DNA of 60,412 nucleotides from Klebsiella pneumoniae (GTDB taxonomy: Bacteria; Desulfobacterota; Binatia; Bin18), in the NCBI GenBank assembly GCA_945865755.1, contig CAMBFS010000004.1:1-60412 (forward strand), written 5' to 3'. Shown in pieces: positions 54,025 to 60,412 of the stretch. Both the position numbers and the translations under genes were made by a program. Every line of letters starts with the position of its first letter. Within the stretch, counting starts at the first letter, position 1. Below the pieces are notes generated by a model, which saw nothing but the letters and a program-made list of their open reading frames with translations, searched no databases and was not told the DNA's origin.

Positions 54025-55332
54025 TCACGCCGCATGCGCGGTATGCCGATGCGTGGGCGCGCCCGCTTTCTGGAACGGACAGCGCCCCAGCGTCACGTGC
54101 TCGACAAATTCGGCCTTGAACTTTTGCAGATAGCTCTGCGTCGGCATCGCCGCCGCGTCCGCCAACACGCACACCGTATTGCCCATCATGTTGGTCGAAA
54201 TGCGATCCATCATGTCGATGTCTTCCGCGCGGCCGTTGCCTTCTTCCAGTCTCATCAGCAGCTTATGAAGCCAGCCAGTCCCTTCACGACAGGGAGAACA
54301 CTGGCCGCAGGACTCGTGATGATAGAAGCGATCAATAATGGTCAGCGCTTTCACCATGCAGGTGTCCTCGTCCATCACGATGATCCCAGCGGAGCCGAGA
54401 AACGCGTTGATCTTGCGCATCGAGTCGAAGTCCATCGCGACATCAATCTCATCCGCCGTGAGAATCGGGAAGGACGACCCGCCAGGCATGACCGCTTTCA
54501 ACTGCTTGCCACCGCGAATGCCACCAGCATGATCATAGAGTAGTGCCCGTAGGGTCACGCCCATTGGCAATTCGTAGAGCCCCGGTTTTTCAACGTGCCC
54601 GCTCACGCAATAAATCTTCGGACCGGGGCCGCTCTCTGGACCAATCGCCTTGAACCAGGCTGGGCCGTTCTCAATGATCGACGGCACGCACGCCAGCGTT
54701 TCCACATTGTTAACGATGGTCGGGCAGCCAAACAGACCGTAGGTCGCTGGAAACGGCGGCTTGATCCGTGGATACGCCCGTTTCCCTTCGAGCGATTCAA
54801 TCAACCCGGTCTCTTCGCCACATATGTATGCACCCGCGCCACGGTGGACGTAGATATCGAGATCGAAACCGGTGCCGAAGATGTTCTTGCCAAGATAGCC
54901 TTTGGCATACGCCGCCGCGATCTCTTCTTCGAGGCGTTGCGCGCCGAAGACGAACTCTCCGCGAATATAGATGTAACAGGTATGCGACTTAATCGCGTAG
55001 GAAGAGATCAGCAACCCTTCCAACAGAATATGAGTATCCCACTCAATGATCGCCCGGTCCTTGAAGGTGCCCGGTTCGCTTTCGTCCGCGTTGCAGCAGA
55101 GATAGACCGGCTTGGCGGAGTCTTTTGGGAGGAAGCCCCATTTCATGCCCGTGCCGAACCCGGCTCCGCCTCGGCCACGGAGGTTGGAGGCTTTCACCTG
55201 ATCGGTCACCTCTTCCGGCTTCATGGTCGTGAGTGCCTTGCGGGCGGCTTGATACCCACCGTTCGCCACATACACGTCGAGTTGATGGAAATTAGGAATA
55301 TCGAGATGGCGCAGGAGCACCTTGTCGGCCAT
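54025..55332 (-). CDS. nuoF: NADH-quinone oxidoreductase subunit F
   Basis: A 435-residue flavoprotein subunit of Complex I. It has a glycine-rich NADH site LRGRGGAGFGTGMKW (about residues 50-64), an FMN site region (CNADESEPGTFKDR), and the [4Fe-4S] motif ESCGQCSPCREGT near residue 350. It oxidises NADH and passes electrons to NuoG, which is downstream. Length is normal. ATG 55332 is 246 bp from the divergent amidohydrolase gene; nuoE is not present there. Confidence 0.96.
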   Translation of the reverse strand: MADKVLLRHLDIPNFHQLDVYVANGGYQAARKALTTMKPEEVTDQVKASNLRGRGGAGFGTGMKWGFLPKDSAKPVYLCCNADESEPGTFKDRAIIEWDTHILLEGLLISSYAIKSHTCYIYIRGEFVFGAQRLEEEIAAAYAKGYLGKNIFGTGFDLDIYVHRGAGAYICGEETGLIESLEGKRAYPRIKPPFPATYGLFGCPTIVNNVETLACVPSIIENGPAWFKAIGPESGPGPKIYCVSGHVEKPGLYELPMGVTLRALLYDHAGGIRGGKQLKAVMPGGSSFPILTADEIDVAMDFDSMRKINAFLGSAGIIVMDEDTCMVKALTIIDRFYHHESCGQCSPCREGTGWLHKLLMRLEEGNGRAEDIDMMDRISTNMMGNTVCVLADAAAMPTQSYLQKFKAEFVEHVTLGRCPFQKAGAPTHRHTAHAA

Positions 55333-55578
55333 GCGTATCGTCCCTTCTCACTTAAAGTGTTACGTGCGAGAAACCGTGAAAAATAAGCTAACGGAGGATA
55401 CCGGCTGAGGTTTTTACTGTCAACGGAGGCGCGGACAGCCATGCGAGCGTCGCTTCCTTGCAAAGTGTCGGCAAACTGACTATGTCTCCAGACCACACGA
55501 CCCCGAAATGCGCAACACACATCACACACAGGCGAGCGAATCACAGCAGGGACCGTGGGCTCGCCAGGGAGGGTAATC

Positions 55579-57048
55579 ATGAGTAGCAATGGTCATCTCA
55601 CCGCGGCAAAACTTCGCTCCCAGCTCTCACATCCCATCGTCGATGCCGATGGGCACTGGCTGGAGTTTGGCCCTATCATCCGCGACCAGATGCGGAAAAT
55701 TGGCGGCGACCGGGCCGCCGACGGATTCGGACAGTTCGGCTCGCACGTGATGAAAACGCTCTCCTCATCCGTCACGGAACGCCGCTACCAACGCATCGGG
55801 CAAGAAGCATTCTGGGCCTTGCCCACCAAAAACACGCGCGACCGCGCCACGGCAACCATGCCCCGCCTATTGTATGAACGGATGGAAGAACTTGGCCTCG
55901 ATTTCACTATTCTCTATCCAACGGCGGGCCTTGGTCTTCCTCGGCTCGCGGACACCGAGACGCGCAAAGTCACCTGCCGCGCGTTTAACACGTTTAGCGC
56001 GGACTTCTTTCGTCCCTTCGCCGATCGCATGACCCCATCCGCGGTCATTCCCATGAACACGCCCGAAGAAGCCATCGCGGAGTTGGAGTATGTCACCAAG
56101 CAACTCGGTCTCAAGGTCGTCATGTTGGGTAGCATGATCCGCCGCCCGATTCCGGCGCATGTCGATAAGCATCCCGACATGGTCAATGAGACCGCGTGGT
56201 TTGACACGCTTGGCCTTGATAGCGAGTATGACTACGATCCAGTCTGGGCCAAATGTGTGGAGTTGGGCCTCTCGCCCACGTTTCATAGCGGAGGAAGAGG
56301 CTATGGGTTGCGCCTCTCACCCACGAACTTCACCTATAATCACATCGGCCATTTTGGTGTCGCGGGCGAGGCCGTGTGCAAAGCGCTCTTTCTGGGTGGT
56401 GTGACCCGACGGTTTCCGCGCCTCAAATTTGGATTTCTCGAAGGCGGCGTGGGCTGGGCTTGTCAACTCTACGCGGACCTCATTGGCCATTGGGACAAGC
56501 GCAATCGTGAGGCGTTGGAAGAAGTGAATCCACGGAACATGGATCACGCGCAGTTTTTCAAGTTCGCCGAGCAGTATGGTCCGCCAGAGATGATCGACGC
56601 GCTGCGCAATCGTAAAGAGCCCCAGGATACGACCTCACTCCCGGAACGCGCGAACCTGGTCGGGGGGATCGACAATCTTGATGATTACGCGGTCTGTCAG
56701 ATCAAGCAGAAGAGTGACTTGCGCGACCTCTTCGTGGACAGTTTCTATTTTGGTTGTGAAGCGGATGATCCCACCAACGCGTGGGGATTTAGCCGTCGCA
56801 ACAATCCGATGAACGCGCGCATCAACGCCTTGTTTGGTTCGGACATCGGCCATTTCGACGTGCCCAACATGGCGGATGTCGTACCTGAAGCCTACGAGCT
56901 GGTGGAAGACGGATTGATTACCGACGGTGATTTTCGTGACTTCGTGTTCGCCAACGCCGTGCGGTTTTGGGGAGTAGCGAATCCCAACTTCTTCAAGGGC
57001 ACCGTCGTCGAGAAAGAAGCGGCGGCGCTGTTGGCTAGTAAGGACTGA
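55579..57048 (+). CDS. Amidohydrolase-family (PF04909-type) protein
   Basis: A 489-residue TIM-barrel metal-dependent hydrolase/decarboxylase. Metal-binding hints are IVDADGHWLEF (residues 24-34), TFHSGGRGYG (about 235-244) and SDIGHFD near the end. GGAGGG is directly upstream of ATG 55579. Similar large amidohydrolases with DADGHW are abundant in Binatota and Tectomicrobia genomes. Substrate is unknown. It may act with the two nearby MaoC-like hydratases in breakdown of an aromatic or acyl compound, which is an inference from context. Confidence 0.9.
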   Translation: MSSNGHLTAAKLRSQLSHPIVDADGHWLEFGPIIRDQMRKIGGDRAADGFGQFGSHVMKTLSSSVTERRYQRIGQEAFWALPTKNTRDRATATMPRLLYERMEELGLDFTILYPTAGLGLPRLADTETRKVTCRAFNTFSADFFRPFADRMTPSAVIPMNTPEEAIAELEYVTKQLGLKVVMLGSMIRRPIPAHVDKHPDMVNETAWFDTLGLDSEYDYDPVWAKCVELGLSPTFHSGGRGYGLRLSPTNFTYNHIGHFGVAGEAVCKALFLGGVTRRFPRLKFGFLEGGVGWACQLYADLIGHWDKRNREALEEVNPRNMDHAQFFKFAEQYGPPEMIDALRNRKEPQDTTSLPERANLVGGIDNLDDYAVCQIKQKSDLRDLFVDSFYFGCEADDPTNAWGFSRRNNPMNARINALFGSDIGHFDVPNMADVVPEAYELVEDGLITDGDFRDFVFANAVRFWGVANPNFFKGTVVEKEAAALLASKD

Positions 57049-57057
57049 GGGGGGATT

Positions 57058-57157
57058 GAGACTAGAGACTGGAGGCTGGAGACTTGTGGAACAAAAGCCA
57101 GTTTCCAGTTTCTAGTCTCCAGTTTCTAGTCCCAAGTCCCAAGTCTCAAGTCTTACG
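57058..57157. repeat. Inverted heptad array between convergent genes
   Basis: GAGACTA/GAGACTG/GAGGCTG units (about 57057-57084) are followed by inverse CCAGTTT/CTAGTCT/CCAGTTT/CTAGTCC/CAAGTCC units (57099-57150). The arms pair over about 22 nt with only G-T differences. It lies between the amidohydrolase and the MaoC gene and could serve as a terminator. Confidence 0.7.
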
Positions 57158-57580
57158 TTACCCATCAATCCGCGCCGAAGCAGACCCACTCACTACTTCC
57201 GCCCCGTCTTGATTCACTGTGGAGACAGTGAGGTCAACGAAATACTGCCCACCTTCTTGGCGGATCGCCTCGACCGTTGCTTTGGCGGTCAAAGAGTCAC
57301 CCGGCCACACCTGACGGGTGAACCGCACGCCATATTTGGTCAGCCGTCCATCTCCGACATAGTTGGTCAGCATCCTGCCCGTCATCCCCATCGTCAACAT
57401 CCCGTGCGCAAAGACGCTGGGATACCCAGCCACTTTGGTGGTGAAGAGTTCATCCGTATGCACGGGATTATAATCGCCAGACGCGCCAGCGTATTGGACT
57501 AAGCGCGTTCGCGTCAGATTGGTCACCAGTTGTTCTTGATAGGTATCGCCCACTTTGAGTGTTTTCGCCGATAATGCCAT
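57158..57580 (-). CDS. MaoC-like hydratase
   Basis: A 140-residue hot-dog-fold protein: YAGASGDYNPVHTDE (the MaoC hydratase motif with Asp and His), VFAHGMLTMGMTGRML and KYGVRFTRQVWPGDSL. It likely hydrates or dehydrates an enoyl-acyl-CoA. It follows the FAS1-like dehydratase gene by 11 nt, so the two form a typical heterodimer pair. ATG 57580 has AGGAGG just upstream. Confidence 0.92.
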   Translation of the reverse strand: MALSAKTLKVGDTYQEQLVTNLTRTRLVQYAGASGDYNPVHTDELFTTKVAGYPSVFAHGMLTMGMTGRMLTNYVGDGRLTKYGVRFTRQVWPGDSLTAKATVEAIRQEGGQYFVDLTVSTVNQDGAEVVSGSASARIDG

Positions 57581-57591
57581 GCGTGTTCCTC

Positions 57592-58089
57592 CTACTTTGG
57601 ATCGACGGGTCGTTCGGTCCGCACTCCTACTCCCCGCGCGGTAATGACCAGCTCGCCCGTTTGATCCCGATACTCGGTCACCGTCTCGGAAAACAGCAGT
57701 TTGCCCGACCGTTTCCCTTCCTTCTCCCAGGTTTTCCCCGGCTTGACCGTCGCGGTCAGCACGTCCCCCGGCTTGATGTGTCGGTGGTACTCGAAATGTT
57801 GTTCGGCATGGAGCCCACCGCCGCCGCCACCGCCACTGCCACCGCTGCTCTTTTGGATCCCAGTGGGTTCCTTGCCGGACCCAAACCACACCTGCCCTTC
57901 TTTTGGTCGCAGAGGGTAATCGGGATCGAACTGCGCGCTCGCCATCGTGAAGGTTGGGGGTGCGATAATCGACTTGACTTCCGTCGTCTTGGCGTAGTCC
58001 TCGTCAGAGTAAATTTGGTTGGTATCGCCGACCGCGCGAGCAAACAGCAGGATGTGGCCCGCTTCAATGGGAAATTTCGTTACCGCCAT
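57592..58089 (-). CDS. FAS1-like dehydratase domain protein (MaoC N-terminal)
   Basis: A 165-residue hot-dog-fold partner: FARAVGDTNQIYSDEDYAK, IIAPPTFTMASAQFDPDYPL, HFEYHRHIKPGDVLTATVKPGKTW. It lacks the catalytic MaoC motif but forms the partner of the adjacent MaoC subunit. A run of Gly residues (GGGGGGG) interrupts the protein near residue 90 and is coded by CCACCGCCG triplets, probably an expanded loop. ATG 58089 has AGGAGG about 7 nt upstream. Confidence 0.9.
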   Translation of the reverse strand: MAVTKFPIEAGHILLFARAVGDTNQIYSDEDYAKTTEVKSIIAPPTFTMASAQFDPDYPLRPKEGQVWFGSGKEPTGIQKSSGGSGGGGGGGLHAEQHFEYHRHIKPGDVLTATVKPGKTWEKEGKRSGKLLFSETVTEYRDQTGELVITARGVGVRTERPVDPK

Positions 58090-58306
58090 TCGTCGTCCTC
58101 CTTTTCGTCTTGGGAAGTGCTCTCTCCTTATGCAGGTCTCACAAGAGTTGCAACCCCCAGGGAAAACTCGCCACGACGCCGCTTGATGGCCAGAGCTGAT
58201 CCACATAAGCTAGCGCCCGATTCGTGTTCCCCCGCTTGGATGGAAACGCCAACACATGAGGAGCCGCGCGAATCCAACAAATTTCGAGACCAGTGAAGGA
58301 GCACGC

Positions 58307-59569
58307 ATGTCCACCCAATCAGCCCTGGGCCGCACCCTGTTTCTGACCTCTGAACAAGCCGCCGAAGCCCGCGAACGGTTCGGCACTCCGAGTTACATCT
58401 ATTCGCGCCCGATCTTGGAAGCCGCGGCCCAGCAGGCGCTCGCCATTCCCGCTCCCTATGGCTTCACGTTGCGCTATGCCATGAAGGCCAACCCCAGCCT
58501 GGGCGTGTTGTCCGTTTTTCGTGACCTGGGTCTCCATATTGATGCGTCCAGCGATTTCGAGGTTGAGCGGGCCATGCGCGCGGGATTTGCTCCTGAACAG
58601 ATTCAACTCACTTCGCAAATGCCGTCTCGTCGGTTGGCGGAATTCGTCAAACGCGGCGTGCTCTATAACGCCTGCTCGCTGCATCAATTGGAGCAGTTTG
58701 GCAAGGCCGCGCCCGGCGGTAGCGTGTCGGTGCGGATCAACCCTGGGCTTGGCAGTGGCTCCACCAAGCGCACTAACACTGGCGGCCCCGCTTCAAGTTT
58801 CGGGATCTGGCATACCTATTTATCCGATGTCAAAGCGATGGCCGCACGCGATAACGTGCGCATCTCTCGACTGCATACGCACATCGGCTCCGGCAGCGAT
58901 CCCGAAATGTGGAAGCGTGTAACACGGATGTCACTCGACATCGCGGCGCAGCTCCCGCACGTCACCATCATCAATCTCGGTGGGGGATTCAAGGTTGGAC
59001 GGATGCCAGATGAAGCATCGACCGATCTGCAAGATATTGGGCTGCACGTCCGACGTGAACTCGAAGCGTTTCGCGAACGGACCGGACGTTCACTACATCT
59101 GGAGGTCGAGCCAGGTACTTATCTGGTGGCACGCGCGGGGGCGATCGTGGCGACCTGTGTCGATGTCGTCGATACTGGCAAGGATGGCTATCTGTTCGCC
59201 AAGCTTGATACCGGCATGCCGGAAGTGACCCGGCCCTCGCTCTACGGCGCGCAGCATCCGATCGAGGTGCTCGCGACTGGTCGAGACGAAGTGGATGTGG
59301 TGTTCGTTGGGCCGTGTTGTGAGTCTGGCGATATTCTTACACCAGCACCGGGCGACCCGGAAGCCTTGGCCCCGCGTCGCGTGCCACGGCCACGGATTGG
59401 CGATGTCGTGATTGTCGGTGGGGCTGGTGCCTACTGCGCGGGCATGGCGACGATCAACTACAATTCTTACCCGCAAGCACCAGAAGTGATGTTGGAAGCG
59501 GACGGCACGTTTCGCGTCCTGCGTCGTCGGCAGCTTCTTGAGCAGATTTGGACGAATGAAGTTGCGTAA
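58307..59569 (+). CDS. PLP-dependent decarboxylase (DAPDC/ODC fold type III)
   Basis: A 420-residue alanine-racemase-like TIM barrel with a C-terminal beta domain. Lys60 in RYAMKANP is the PLP lysine; HTHIGSGSDPEMW, NLGGGFKVGR, LEVEPGTYLV and GPCCESGD are the conserved family motifs. Diaminopimelate decarboxylase (lysA) is possible, but carboxynorspermidine or ornithine-type decarboxylases share these motifs. GAAGGAG lies 6 nt before ATG 58307. No lysine pathway neighbours are visible. Confidence 0.9.
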   Translation: MSTQSALGRTLFLTSEQAAEARERFGTPSYIYSRPILEAAAQQALAIPAPYGFTLRYAMKANPSLGVLSVFRDLGLHIDASSDFEVERAMRAGFAPEQIQLTSQMPSRRLAEFVKRGVLYNACSLHQLEQFGKAAPGGSVSVRINPGLGSGSTKRTNTGGPASSFGIWHTYLSDVKAMAARDNVRISRLHTHIGSGSDPEMWKRVTRMSLDIAAQLPHVTIINLGGGFKVGRMPDEASTDLQDIGLHVRRELEAFRERTGRSLHLEVEPGTYLVARAGAIVATCVDVVDTGKDGYLFAKLDTGMPEVTRPSLYGAQHPIEVLATGRDEVDVVFVGPCCESGDILTPAPGDPEALAPRRVPRPRIGDVVIVGGAGAYCAGMATINYNSYPQAPEVMLEADGTFRVLRRRQLLEQIWTNEVA

Positions 59570-59612
59570 GAGCACTCGGGAGAGTATCGCACCTATCAGC
59601 CCTCACAACACC

Positions 59613-60323
59613 ATGGAGTCAGACATGTCGGCGCTCAGGCTCAAATCGGTCAAGTACGAAGAACGTGTAGGACATCCCAAGGAATGGACTTTAGACGGCC
59701 TGACCTTGGGACAAATCAACCTCATCGTCGGAACAAACGCCACGGGGAAAACGCGCGTTCTGAACATCATTGGCAATCTCGCAAGAATGTTCGTTCCTGA
59801 ACCTAGATACATCACTGCGAACGGGGGCTACGATCTGCTCTTCGAAGACGATGGACATCCTCTACGTTATGTCCTTCAGAAAGAAGATGGAAAAACGACG
59901 AAAGAGGAGGTGTCCATTGATTCGAAGAAGCTCCTTTCCCGGGGCACTGATGGAGAAGGCGAGATTTATGCGGAGGTGGAAGGGAGAAACATTCGATTTA
60001 AGCCACCCGAAAACGAGCTTGCGGCTGTCATTCGACGAGACTCGTTACAACACCCCTACCTGGAACCGCTCCATGAGTGGGCATCCTCGGTACGTCATTA
60101 CCGATTTGGTACTCCACTCGGTCAAAATCATCTGGCCGTCCTTCTAAAAAATGGGCCGCAGGTAGATGAACGAGATGCCAACCTCGTCGTAGGAATCTTC
60201 CACAAAGCAAAGCTCAGCATCGGCCCTCCATTCGTTGAGGCAATCATCCACGACATGTCCCGTCTTGGGTGCATCTCCCAAACTGACAAGATAAAAGCCA
60301 GGGGACCCGTCCCCTCTCGCTGA
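59613..60323 (+). CDS. ATP-binding AAA-type protein, probably truncated
   Basis: A 236-residue protein starting MESDMSALRLKSVKY (ATG 59613 or 59625) with Walker A GTNATGKTRVLNI near residue 45. It resembles the N-terminal half of AAA15/OLD-like ABC-type ATPases, but the C-terminal signature and Walker B are absent. The frame stops at TGA 60321-60323 after an odd tail (SRLGCISQTDKIKARGPVPSR). A GGGGAC-CCG-TCCCC palindrome at 60301-60314 overlaps the tail and could mark the edge of an inserted element. The window ends 89 bp later, so truncation by insertion is likely but not proven. Confidence 0.75.
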   Translation: MESDMSALRLKSVKYEERVGHPKEWTLDGLTLGQINLIVGTNATGKTRVLNIIGNLARMFVPEPRYITANGGYDLLFEDDGHPLRYVLQKEDGKTTKEEVSIDSKKLLSRGTDGEGEIYAEVEGRNIRFKPPENELAAVIRRDSLQHPYLEPLHEWASSVRHYRFGTPLGQNHLAVLLKNGPQVDERDANLVVGIFHKAKLSIGPPFVEAIIHDMSRLGCISQTDKIKARGPVPSR

Positions 60324-60412
60324 AAAATCTCTTGTCAAATCAATGAAATCCAAGAATTTTCATGGTTTCTTCTTTTCAGCCTCCTGGTAGCATGGATACT
60401 GCCTGTGACCTA

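Overview
The window is a GC-rich, gene-dense bacterial chromosome segment. Its content fits an uncultured Desulfobacterota-like lineage such as Candidatus Binatota or Tectomicrobia: a delta-type type II secretion operon ending in gspN, a selenocysteine system, two luciferase-like flavin oxidoreductases, a metal-dependent amidohydrolase, MaoC-type hydratases and Complex I subunits. This placement rests on gene content alone and is an inference. No rRNA or tRNA gene was seen.

Layout. 1-515: a toxin-antitoxin remnant (brnT tail plus an HTH antitoxin). 567-10303: type II secretion operon gspE-F-G-H-I-J-K-L-M-N. 10269-12851: a DUF4143 ATPase and two unrecognised small genes. 12918-16035: selB and selD (selD reads through a UGA). 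16150-18084: a large unrecognised protein. 18174-19253: a luciferase-like oxidoreductase. 19397-22590: gspD (frameshifted) and gspC on the minus strand. 22764-24359: a selenocysteine glutaredoxin, a small partner gene and a short GrdB-like selenoprotein. 24419-26104: MntA/HepT and MqsR/MqsA toxin-antitoxin modules. 26343-36230: a giant cyclic beta-1,2-glucan synthase and two small genes. 36392-43885: B12/radical SAM protein, RRM protein, FtsH, a broken methyltransferase, an NHL-repeat protein and another luciferase-like oxidoreductase. 44019-52276: an accessory island (antitoxin with shortened PIN toxin, frameshifted Rhs protein, serine recombinase, DUF2442/DUF4160, HigBA, Uma2). 52384-59569: nuoG, nuoF, amidohydrolase, two MaoC-like hydratases and a PLP decarboxylase. 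59613-60323: an ATPase that stops early.

Two themes stand out. First, at least ten spacers are filled with degenerate 7-bp (sometimes 10-11-bp) tandem units, often arranged as inverted arrays able to fold into long hairpins. In the four pseudopilin genes gspG, H, I and J such arrays lie between the start codon and the prepilin cleavage site, so they encode the leader peptide. In gspG the array currently puts the only well-placed start codon out of frame, and gspD is broken by a perfect 7-bp tandem duplication.

Second, three genes carry an in-frame UGA at a known or plausible selenocysteine site (SelD, a U-x-x-C glutaredoxin, a GrdB-like protein). Each UGA is followed 9-12 nt later by a perfect 8-bp stem with a 3-nt loop starting in G, a matching set of bacterial SECIS elements next to selB. 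In addition, the toxins of three of the five toxin-antitoxin loci are damaged while their antitoxins are intact. The MntA/HepT pair sits between 79-bp direct repeats that duplicate the promoter, ribosome binding site and first codons of the neighbouring selenoprotein gene.
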